DNA of 5,282 nucleotides from JBBPYA01 sp038200385 (GTDB lineage: Bacteria; Actinomycetota; Actinomycetes; Mycobacteriales; Geodermatophilaceae). Under the pieces are notes generated by a model. It was not told where the DNA came from and ran no database searches. It saw only the letters and a list, made by a program, of their open reading frames with translations. The stretch covers positions 1 through 5,282 of the forward strand of contig JBBPYA010000024.1 in NCBI GenBank assembly GCA_038200385.1, given 5' to 3'. The translations under genes were made by a program, and so were the position numbers. This document shows, one piece after another, positions 1 through 5,282 of the stretch (positions are counted from its first letter, which is position 1; each line of letters opens with the position of its first letter).

Positions 1-226
1 GGGCGACCGCGACCGGACCCGGACGTCGCCGTGGGTACCGGTGGCGCTGGTCGTGAAGACCGCCGCGGACGCAGGCGGCGGCCTCTATCTACTGGCCGAG
101 CAGATCACCAAGCACCGCAAGGTCTGCTCCTGGTGCACTCTCGCCGCGCTGGCCCAGCTGGCCACCCTTCCGATCGCGCTGCCCGAGGCCCGGGCCGCCG
201 TCCACCAACTGCGCGGTCGCTCGTGA
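1..226 (+). CDS. VKOR-like CxxC membrane oxidoreductase, C-terminal part (5' end outside window)
   Basis: The reading frame is open to the left edge, leaving about 74 residues and a TGA stop. The visible piece has a weakly hydrophobic helix (about residues 12-31), then a basic QITKHRK stretch, a CSWC motif (C42, C45), one hydrophobic helix (about 46-61) and an LPEARAA tail. A CxxC at the start of the last membrane helix is the layout of bacterial vitamin K epoxide reductase (VKOR) homologues, where this cysteine pair reduces a quinone. The sequence around it resembles, from memory, short actinobacterial proteins annotated as VKOR family. In VKOR systems the enzyme reoxidises a thiol-disulfide partner; no such partner is visible here. 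Its stop overlaps the GTG start of the next gene (GTGA), so the two are probably co-translated. The family call is moderate because most of the protein is missing. Another small membrane thiol oxidoreductase is the alternative. Confidence 0.6.
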   Translation, partial: GDRDRTRTSPWVPVALVVKTAADAGGGLYLLAEQITKHRKVCSWCTLAALAQLATLPIALPEARAAVHQLRGRS

Positions 227-1080
227 ATGGGCTCAGAACGCACCTGCACGAGGACCTGCTGGACGGCGAGCCGGTCCGCTGGCTGGAGCAGGGCGAGGGC
301 ACCCCCGTCGTCCTGGTGCACGGCGTCCCGACTTCTCCCCGGCTGTGGCGCCACGTGCTGCCCCTGGTGCGCGGCCGCTGCCTGGCGCTGGAGATGCGCG
401 GATACGGCAGCTCCATCCCCGACGCGGGAGACCGCAACCTCGGCCTGGCTGCCCAGGCCGACCGGCTCCTCCGCTGGCTGGACCTCGTCGGCGTCGAGGC
501 ATCGGTACTCGTGGGGCACGACCTCGGCGGAGGAGTGGCCCAGATCGCCGCCGTCCGGGACCCCGGCCGGTTCTCCGGGATCATGCTGACCAACGCGGTC
601 TGCTACGACTCCTGGCCCATTCCTAGCGTCAAGGCCATGCGGCGCGCCGCGCCGATCCTGCGGTACCTGCCGGAGACTGCGCTCTACCCATCGTTCGTCC
701 AGCTGATCCACCGCGGCCACGACAACCGGGCCCGGGCCCTGGAGTCCCTCGGCGTCCACTGGCAGCACTACGTCGCCCACGGCGCCGCCCGCAGCCTCAT
801 GCGCCAGGTCAGTGCCCTGCAGGTCGAGGACACCCTGGCCATCGCCGATCAGCTGCCCGCCCTCGGCCTGCCCGCCCGCGTCGTGTGGGGCGAGGCCGAC
901 CAGTTCCAGAAGGTCGAGTATGGCCGGCGCCTCGCTGCCGACCTCGGCACCACCCTGCAGACCATCCCGGGCGGCAAGCACTTCACCCCCGAGGACCACC
1001 CCGAGGTCATCGCCGCCGCCGTCAACGAGCTGCTGGTACCGCGACCGCCCGGGACCGACGGCGACAACCATGGGCGGTGA
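223..1080 (+). CDS. alpha/beta-fold hydrolase with Asp nucleophile (epoxide hydrolase / haloalkane dehalogenase branch)
   Basis: The 285-residue product is a soluble, single-domain hydrolase with no signal peptide. The oxyanion-hole motif is HGVP (H33-P36), followed by TSPRLWR and later RGYGSS (59-64). The nucleophile elbow is GHDLGGG, giving D100 as nucleophile rather than Ser. The acid is probably D226 in WGEAD and the base H253 in GGKHF. A cap region occupies roughly residues 128-205 and is rich in Trp, Tyr and His. An Asp nucleophile is typical of epoxide hydrolases and haloalkane or haloacetate dehalogenases, which attack carbon through an ester intermediate. The dehalogenase halide-binding Trp after the nucleophile is Leu101, and the Asn after HG is Val35, so a true haloalkane dehalogenase is doubtful. 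The GTG at 223 is chosen because it overlaps the previous stop by four bases and begins just before family-like sequence; the frame is open further upstream, but that part is the VKOR gene's shadow. Substrate unknown. Confidence 0.88.
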   Translation: MNGLRTHLHEDLLDGEPVRWLEQGEGTPVVLVHGVPTSPRLWRHVLPLVRGRCLALEMRGYGSSIPDAGDRNLGLAAQADRLLRWLDLVGVEASVLVGHDLGGGVAQIAAVRDPGRFSGIMLTNAVCYDSWPIPSVKAMRRAAPILRYLPETALYPSFVQLIHRGHDNRARALESLGVHWQHYVAHGAARSLMRQVSALQVEDTLAIADQLPALGLPARVVWGEADQFQKVEYGRRLAADLGTTLQTIPGGKHFTPEDHPEVIAAAVNELLVPRPPGTDGDNHGR

Positions 1081-1846
1081 CGCAGCGACCGGGTTCGTCG
1101 GCTACCCGATGGTCGAGGAGGCCGAGGCAACCGGCGTCGTCGCCGGCGTCTACGCCGGCCTGCTGGAGTCGATGCCGTTCGTCCCCAGCCTGTTCAAGTC
1201 GCTGGCCCTCTGCCCCGGCTACCTCGTGCTGGCCCACGAGCAGGCCGCTCCCGTGCTGCCGGACCCCGCCTTCGGCTCTGCGGCGCAGCAGCTCGTCGCC
1301 TCGGTGCGAAACGTCGCGACACCGCCGACGGACGCTGTGGTCCGGGAGGCGCTGGCGCAGTTCGCCGGCCCGCTGAGCCGGATGCTCCTGCTGGCCGTCG
1401 GCCTCCGGCTCGCGCTGGACGGCGAGTTGAACGTGCCGCCCGTGCCCGGGCGTCCTCCCGCGGCCCGACCCGTCGAGCCGGAGAGCCCGGCCCCTTCGCC
1501 GGCCGACGCACCGGCTGCACGCCGCTACGGGGAGATCCGCGCCGCCCTCGACACCCCGGTGGTCAACAGCGTCTGGCGCGCGCTGGCCGGGAGCGGGCTG
1601 CTCGACGCCGCCTGGGCGGTCCTCGGTCCCCAGGCGGCCGCCACCCGGCCGGTCGCCGACGGCCTTCAGGACAGGGTCTTCGCCGACGCACGACAGCTGC
1701 CCTGGCAGGTCGCTGCCACCCCGGCAGCGCTCGACCGGACGGGGCTGAACGATGCCCGCCCGGGGATCGCCGCCGTCCTCGACGCCTACGTCGTCACCCT
1801 TCCTCGGGTCCTCGTGCTCGTGGCCGCCAGTACCGACGCCGGCTGA
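1070..1846 (+). CDS. DehI-family (halocarboxylic acid dehalogenase fold) protein
   Basis: The 258-residue product appears to be a tandem duplication of one helical unit, as in the DehI pseudo-dimer. Repeat 1 has VYAGLLESMPFVPSLF then ALCPGYLVLAHE (about 27-57) and LLLAVGLRLAL (106-116). Repeat 2 has YGEIRAAL, PVVNSVWRALAG and LLDAAW (153-182), ending with a helix IAAVLDAYVVTLPRVLVLV (233-251). A Pro/Ala-rich linker (about 121-150) joins them. Characterised DehI/HadD enzymes (near 300 residues) hydrolyse 2-haloacids by activating water directly with an Asp. By eye, against remembered HadD sequence, that Asp falls at V168 here, so the chemistry may differ or be lost. The ATG at 1070 overlaps the hydrolase stop by 11 bases; no strong ribosome binding site is seen, suggesting translational coupling. 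The frame is open upstream of this ATG only as a shadow of the hydrolase. Family membership is fairly sure, activity is not. Confidence 0.75.
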   Translation: MGGDAATGFVGYPMVEEAEATGVVAGVYAGLLESMPFVPSLFKSLALCPGYLVLAHEQAAPVLPDPAFGSAAQQLVASVRNVATPPTDAVVREALAQFAGPLSRMLLLAVGLRLALDGELNVPPVPGRPPAARPVEPESPAPSPADAPAARRYGEIRAALDTPVVNSVWRALAGSGLLDAAWAVLGPQAAATRPVADGLQDRVFADARQLPWQVAATPAALDRTGLNDARPGIAAVLDAYVVTLPRVLVLVAASTDAG

Positions 1847-1871
1847 CCTCCACCCCTTCCCCCTCACCCCC

Positions 1872-1875
1872 GGAG
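1872..1875 (+). promoter_or_regulatory. ribosome binding site of the HAD gene
   Basis: GGAG lies six bases before the ATG at 1882, in an otherwise C/T-rich 35-base gap (1847-1881). It supports this start and suggests independent translation initiation. The two genes before it start inside their predecessors and lack a clear site. Confidence 0.6.
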
Positions 1876-1881
1876 CTCCCG

Positions 1882-2553
1882 ATGAGCGCATCGCCGTCCG
1901 TGATCGTCTTCGACGTCAACGAGACCCTGTCCGACATGAGCCCGATGGCCGAACGGTTCACCGACGTCGGCGCACCCGCCCAGCTGGCCAAGCTCTGGTT
2001 CGCCACGCTGCTGCGCGACGGGTTCGCCCTCACCGCCGCCGACGCCTCGCGCCCCTTCGCTGAGCTCGCCGTCGATGCACTGCGCACGGTGCTGCGCGGC
2101 GTCGACATCGACCGGGACCTCGACGCCGCCATTGAGCACGTCATGGCCGGGTTCGGGCAGCTGCCGGTCCACCCCGACGTGCCCGAGGGAATCCGGGCCC
2201 TCCGCGCGTCGGGGCGGCGCCTGGTCACCTTGACCAACGGGTCCACCCAGGTGTCCGAGCAGCTGTTCACTCAAGCCGGCATCCGCGACCAGTTCGAGAC
2301 ACTGCTGTCGGTCGAGGACGCGGGGATCTGGAAGCCGGCCCGCGCCGCCTACGGATACGCCGGGCGGGTCTGCGGAACCGACCTGGCGGATATGCTGCTC
2401 GTCGCCGTGCATCCGTGGGACATCGACGGTGCCGCCCGCGCCGGTCTGGCCACCGCCTGGATCGACCGCAGCGGCACGCCGTACCCGGCGTCCTTCACGC
2501 CCCCGTCACTGCGCGCCACCAGCCTGACCGACCTCGCCCAGCAGCTGGCCTGA
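1882..2553 (+). CDS. HAD-superfamily hydrolase, haloacid dehalogenase type II-like
   Basis: The 223-residue product has all four HAD motifs. Motif I is FDVNETL with nucleophile D11, motif II is LTNGS (T118-S121), motif III is K151 in WKP, and motif IV is HPWDIDGA (D180, D182). A helical cap lies at about 17-95. The length and the spacing of D11, T15, T118, K151, Y157 and D180 closely match L-2-haloacid dehalogenases, which invert and hydrolyse L-2-haloacids in the cytoplasm through an aspartyl ester. The second motif I acid of HAD phosphatases is N13 here, which fits the dehalogenase side. The substrate/halide Arg of L-DEX (R41, in LWR) is F40 in LWF, and the L-DEX Asn177 position is H177, so haloacid activity is uncertain. 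It is the last gene of the plus-strand run, 35 bases after the DehI-like gene, and has its own GGAG site. The fold is near certain; the substrate is not. Confidence 0.87.
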   Translation: MSASPSVIVFDVNETLSDMSPMAERFTDVGAPAQLAKLWFATLLRDGFALTAADASRPFAELAVDALRTVLRGVDIDRDLDAAIEHVMAGFGQLPVHPDVPEGIRALRASGRRLVTLTNGSTQVSEQLFTQAGIRDQFETLLSVEDAGIWKPARAAYGYAGRVCGTDLADMLLVAVHPWDIDGAARAGLATAWIDRSGTPYPASFTPPSLRATSLTDLAQQLA

Positions 2554-2562
2554 CTCGGGCCG

Positions 2563-2583
2563 GCAGGTCAGGTCGTGACCTGC
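2563..2583. terminator. hairpin in convergent junction, possible bidirectional terminator
   Basis: Perfect 8-bp arms GCAGGTCA (2563-2570) and TGACCTGC (2576-2583) surround a 5-base loop. It begins 10 bases after the HAD stop and overlaps the last codons and stop of the minus-strand DUF427 gene, so it could end transcription from both sides. No T-run follows on either strand; actinobacterial terminators often lack one, so the role is inferred from placement. Confidence 0.45.
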
Positions 2584-2908
2584 ACCTCGACATCCTCACC
2601 GTCGAACGACTGGTGACCCGCGGCCGGCAGCGCCTGCAACAGGGGCTCCCGGTAGCGCCACGGCACATCGTCGACCGCCGCCCGTCGACACTCACGTGCT
2701 CGTAGCTCGCCACGCCCTTGTACGGGCAGACCGATGTCCTCTCGCTGGGCTCGAGCACACCGTCGCGCACATTCGCCTCCGGCACGTACCAGCGAGCCGG
2801 CAGGCCGGTCTCGAACACCGCCACCGATGCGCGGGTCTCGGCGATCACCTCGCCGCCCACCTTGACCACCACAGGCCGCGACGAGCGGCGGGGTGGCGGG
2901 CCACCCAA
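2568..2908 (-). pseudogene. DUF427 (NTP_transf_9) family gene, frameshifted
   Basis: Two overlapping minus-strand frames together give one DUF427 protein. The first runs from TTG at 2908 and carries GGEVIAETRAS, FETGLPARWYVP, NVRDGVLEPS and CPYKGVASYEHVSVDG, ending near 2681. The second frame continues as VDDVPWRYREP and ends GEDVEVQVTT at the stop 2570-2568. These are the N- and C-terminal halves of the domain in the right order, and restoring one base near 2676-2683 would give about 113 residues, a normal length. Unrepaired, the first frame runs about 60 residues into unrelated sequence to 2495, antisense to the HAD gene. The family's role is not established. The start is uncertain: TTG 2908 follows an in-frame TAA by one codon, and GTG at 2872 or 2869 is possible. 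Either the gene is truly broken or the base was missed in sequencing. Confidence 0.72.
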
Positions 2909-3274
2909 TCCTTACTGCGCAGGACTCGCGCGGCTGCTGGGCGACCCGGCGCAGCCCCATCATCGCCGCGGGCGTGCCTCCCGTTCGTCGCAGGCGAGGT
3001 TCACCCCACCGCTGCTACGGCGGCGAACGATGCGGTCATCGCGTCCCCGTGTGCCCTGGCACGGGCACCTCTCAGGGCCTCTCGCGACGGCTGACCGCCA
3101 GTCGGCGCGCTTGTCCTCGGTCGCCACTTCCCGGCCCACGTACCTCCTGGGCATTGACCTGGCTCCGGGTCACGAGGTGGCCGAACGCGGGCGGGTCTTC
3201 CGGGCGTTGACGCGGCTCATCGAGCGGGTGGCAAGGAGCCACGAAACACCGATTCCGCGTCGTGAGCGCACGCG
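2909..3274. other. gene-poor stretch between the response regulator and the DUF427 gene
   Basis: No recognisable gene was found on either strand. The open frames here are short and give Arg/Pro-rich translations of shadow type. The region would hold any promoter of the minus-strand DUF427 gene and any terminator of the two-component pair, but no convincing -10/-35 pair or T-tailed hairpin is visible. A plus-strand frame at about 3138-3250 reads more protein-like (TYLLGIDLAPGHEVAERG, then ALTRLIERVAR) but has no convincing start and no recognised relative. A minus-strand ATGATG near 2963 has GGGAGG 13 bases upstream, but the frame it opens is not the N-terminal DUF427 frame. Confidence 0.5.
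3051..3068. repeat. short inverted repeat
   Basis: Arms GTGCCC and GGGCAC are separated by six bases in the gene-poor stretch. It could be a weak hairpin or an operator half-site pair. It has no T-run and lies over 200 bases past the response regulator stop, so no role is assigned, and chance is possible in sequence this GC-rich. Confidence 0.25.
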
Positions 3275-3964
3275 TCAGCACGGGCCGGGCCCCTTTTTGC
3301 GCGGGCTCGTCCCGAGCCCGGCAGGGCGCCCCAGGCCGGCGTCGCGTGCGGTCACCGCGGCCTGGGTGCGGTCGCTCAGCTGGAGCTTGGTCAGGATGTT
3401 GGACACGTTATTGCTCACGGTCTTGGCCGTGATGTCCAGCCGGGCGGCGATGGCCGCCGTCGGTAGCCCCGCGGCCAGCAGGTCCAGGACGGACCGCTCG
3501 CGGGTTGTCAAGGACGGGAAGGGCGTGGCGGCGGCCGCGTCGGGGGCGGTGCTCAGCTGGCGGAGCACCCGCACGGCGACCCCGGGTCCGAAGATGACCT
3601 CACCGGCGGCGATCGCCCGGACGGCGCGGGCGATGTCCTCCTGCTCGGCCCCCTTGAGCAGGTAACCCCGCGCGCCCGCGGTCATGGCCGCGAACAGGGA
3701 GTCGTCGTCGTCGAACATCGTGAGCACGCACACCCGTACCTCCGGGACCACCCGGCTCAGCTCGCGGATCGCCGCGAACCCGTCGACCTCGGGCATCTGC
3801 AGGTCCATGAGCACCACGTCCGGGCGGTGGATGACCGTCTCGCGGACCGCTGCACGGCCGTCGGCGGCCACCGCGACCACCTCGAACCCGTCCAGCGAGG
3901 ACAGCACCGCGGCCAGACCGGAACGGACCACGGGGTGGTCGTCGACGATGACCACCCGTGTCAT
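3275..3964 (-). CDS. NarL/FixJ-family two-component response regulator
   Basis: The 229-residue product has a receiver domain (about 3-118) with acidic pocket D8-D9, phospho-acceptor D54 in LMDLQMP, T82 and K104 in GYLLKGA. After a short Ala/Pro linker, a LuxR-type helix-turn-helix spans about 151-208 (LTTRERSVLDLLAAGL, then TAKTVSNNVSNILTKL). It should bind DNA as a phosphorylated dimer and act on transcription; its targets cannot be read here. An extra basic, Gly/Pro-rich tail follows residue 210 and ends in Cys. The ATG overlaps the kinase stop as ATGA (3961-3964), giving translational coupling and identifying the kinase as its cognate partner. The frame stays open upstream across the whole kinase gene, but that extension is low-complexity Arg/Gly/Pro shadow, not a fused domain. 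Confidence 0.95.
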   Translation of the reverse strand: MTRVVIVDDHPVVRSGLAAVLSSLDGFEVVAVAADGRAAVRETVIHRPDVVLMDLQMPEVDGFAAIRELSRVVPEVRVCVLTMFDDDDSLFAAMTAGARGYLLKGAEQEDIARAVRAIAAGEVIFGPGVAVRVLRQLSTAPDAAAATPFPSLTTRERSVLDLLAAGLPTAAIAARLDITAKTVSNNVSNILTKLQLSDRTQAAVTARDAGLGRPAGLGTSPRKKGPGPC

Positions 3965-5282
3965 GCCAGCGCCAGTGGCAGGGACACCCGAACACAGCCG
4001 CCCAACGGGCCCGGGCCCACGTCGCAGCGCCCACCGAGCTCGGCCACCCGATCGCGCATGCCGCCGATCCCCACCCCCGGTGACCAGGCCCCGTCGCTGT
4101 CCCCGTCGTCGGTCACGTCCACGCAGAGCTCGGTGCCGCAGAGCAATGTGATCACCACCGAGGTGGCCGTGGAGTGCCGGACGGCATTGGTCAACGCCTC
4201 GGTGACGATCCGGTAGGCGGCTACCTCGACCGCCGCGGGCAGCGGCGGCAGTTCCGCGGGGGCCTGCACGGTCGACACTAGCCGGGAGCCGTCGACCCGG
4301 TGGGCGGTCTGGGCGGCGCGGACCCGCAGTGCCGCCACCAGTCCCAGCTCGTCCAGGGCCGGGGGGCGTAGATCCTCCACGATGCGCCGCACCTCGCTGA
4401 TCGCGGTGCGGCTGTCGGACCGGACGGCCGCGATCATCGTGTCGGCGTCGCTGGGGGAGCGGTCGAGCAGGTTCCCCGCCGCGTCGGCCGACAGGGCCAC
4501 GCCGGTGAGCAGCGGGCCGAGCCCGTCGTGCAGGTCGCGTCGCAGCCGGCGGCGTTCCTCCTCGCGGGCCAGCACCAGCCGCTCCCGGGAGGCCTGGAGC
4601 TGCTGGGACAGGGTGGTGGCGTGCAGCGCCGTGGCCAGCGGGCCGGCGAGCAGGGTCAGGATCCGCCGGTCGGCGGGGGCAAGGCGCCGGTCCCCGCGGC
4701 GTAGTCCGATCACCAGCGTCGCGTCGGGCAACGGCAGGGACGCCTGTGGCCCGTCCAGCACACCGGCCGCCGCGACCGCAATCCCGTCGACGGTGACAGC
4801 GACGTAAGGCAGCCGCAGCGCGGTGCGAATCTCCTCCAGCGTGCCCTCCAGGCCCGCGGGCAACCGAAGCCCAACCCGGGCGGCGACCCGGATCGGGTCG
4901 GCCCGCTCCCCGTAGAGGAGCCTGTCGATGACGCGCTGCAGCCGGGTCCGCAACGGCAGCGCCAGCAAGGCCACGATGAGGGCGGACACGACGCCGGATG
5001 CCAGCACGGCCACCAGCCCGGCGTACCCGGCCAGCACCAGGCCGGACAGCAGCGCGTAGGTGGCGCCGCGGGCGACCACGAGCCGGATGTCGAGCAACTG
5101 GTGGCGCAGCACCGCCACCGCGACCGACGCCGGGAGTAGGGGAATCGCCAACAGCACGACGACGGGGGTGCCGGCGATCAGCGCCCAGGGCACCACGGCC
5201 AGCAGGACCACGGCGGCCGCGCTGATCACCCACAGCAGCTGCCGCCGTACCGACTCGCTACCGCGCCGGTAGCGCCAGGCCA
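3961..5282 (-). CDS. DesK/NarL-type sensor histidine kinase (5' end outside window)
   Basis: The frame is open to the right edge, leaving 439 visible residues. In order: a basic segment (WRYRR, RRQLLW), about four membrane helices (roughly 17-36, 38-58, 74-94, 97-110), the DRLLYGERADP signature (119-129) common in actinobacterial sensors, a GAF-like region (about 130-235), a coiled-coil entry EEERRRLRRD, the HisKA_3 phospho-acceptor H251 in DLHDGLGP, and a HATPase domain with N-box EALTNAVRHS (N365), D-box VTDDGD and G-box GVGIGGMRDR (402-411). It should autophosphorylate at H251 and pass phosphate to the downstream regulator. The signal is unknown, and further N-terminal membrane helices are probably missing. 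A GTG at 5229 could serve as a start, but the coding-like basic segment upstream of it shows the gene begins beyond the window. Confidence 0.95.
   Translation of the reverse strand, partial: AWRYRRGSESVRRQLLWVISAAAVVLLAVVPWALIAGTPVVVLLAIPLLPASVAVAVLRHQLLDIRLVVARGATYALLSGLVLAGYAGLVAVLASGVVSALIVALLALPLRTRLQRVIDRLLYGERADPIRVAARVGLRLPAGLEGTLEEIRTALRLPYVAVTVDGIAVAAAGVLDGPQASLPLPDATLVIGLRRGDRRLAPADRRILTLLAGPLATALHATTLSQQLQASRERLVLAREEERRRLRRDLHDGLGPLLTGVALSADAAGNLLDRSPSDADTMIAAVRSDSRTAISEVRRIVEDLRPPALDELGLVAALRVRAAQTAHRVDGSRLVSTVQAPAELPPLPAAVEVAAYRIVTEALTNAVRHSTATSVVITLLCGTELCVDVTDDGDSDGAWSPGVGIGGMRDRVAELGGRCDVGPGPLGGCVRVSLPLALA

Noticed and set aside
31..222. Upstream extension of the hydrolase frame
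   Set aside because: It overlaps the VKOR-like gene in another frame and translates as low-complexity Arg/Gly sequence; family-like sequence starts just after the GTG at 223.
85..1071. Long minus-strand open frame (328 codons) opposite the hydrolase, with similar long frames at 1022-1891 and 1864-2412
   Set aside because: These are antisense shadows of clear plus-strand genes in GC-rich sequence; their translations are Gly/Arg/Val-rich with no domain.
3282..3298. GC-rich stem followed by TTTTT on the plus strand
   Set aside because: The stem is only about 4 bp, and no plus-strand gene is known to end there.
3302..3320. Perfect hairpin CGGGCTCG / CGAGCCCG
   Set aside because: It lies inside the regulator's C-terminal codons, with an A-run rather than a T-run after it on the minus strand, so it does not look like that gene's terminator.
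2718..3665. Plus-strand open frame of 315 codons across the gene-poor stretch and the regulator's 3' end
   Set aside because: Most of it is antisense to the DUF427 and regulator genes, and no domain is visible; only the short piece near 3138-3280 is noted as a weak possibility.
3965..5233. Response regulator frame open across the whole kinase gene, as if a 652-residue fusion
   Set aside because: The extension is Arg/Gly/Pro-rich shadow; the kinase frame carries all the kinase motifs and the regulator begins at an ATGA overlap.

Overview
The window has very high GC content, with strong G/C preference at third codon positions, GTG/TTG starts, 4-base start/stop overlaps and long shadow ORFs on the opposite strands. 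The protein types (a DesK/NarL-type two-component pair with a membrane sensor, a DUF427 protein, a short VKOR-like protein ending in a PEARAA motif) point to an Actinomycetota chromosome. The sequence does not fix a genus. There is no rRNA, tRNA, CRISPR array, insertion sequence or phage gene.

Left part (1-2553, + strand): a compact four-gene run. It begins with the C-terminal end of a VKOR-like CxxC membrane oxidoreductase. This overlaps by 4 bases an alpha/beta hydrolase with an Asp nucleophile (the epoxide hydrolase/haloalkane dehalogenase branch). The hydrolase overlaps by 11 bases a DehI-family (halocarboxylic acid dehalogenase fold) protein. After 35 bases comes a HAD-superfamily 'haloacid dehalogenase type II'. 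Three folds historically linked to carbon-halogen hydrolysis therefore sit side by side and are probably co-transcribed. In each, however, at least one residue associated with halide or haloacid chemistry in the characterised enzymes appears replaced, so the real substrates may not be halogenated.

Middle (2554-3274): a perfect 8-bp hairpin lies just past the HAD gene, in a convergent junction. It overlaps the 3' end of a minus-strand DUF427 gene that is split by an apparent one-base frameshift between two GTCGAC palindromes. Upstream of that gene are about 366 bases with no recognisable gene, only a small inverted repeat and a weak, unrecognised coding-like stretch.

Right part (3275-5282, - strand): a two-component system. 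The sensor kinase runs off the right edge and so lacks its N-terminus in this window. It is translationally coupled through an ATGA overlap to a complete NarL/FixJ-type response regulator. All core phosphotransfer residues are visible in both. The pair converges on the left gene run, so nothing in the layout shows that it controls that run.

I see no clearly new system. The most interesting points are the clustered dehalogenase-fold genes with altered active sites and the disrupted DUF427 gene.
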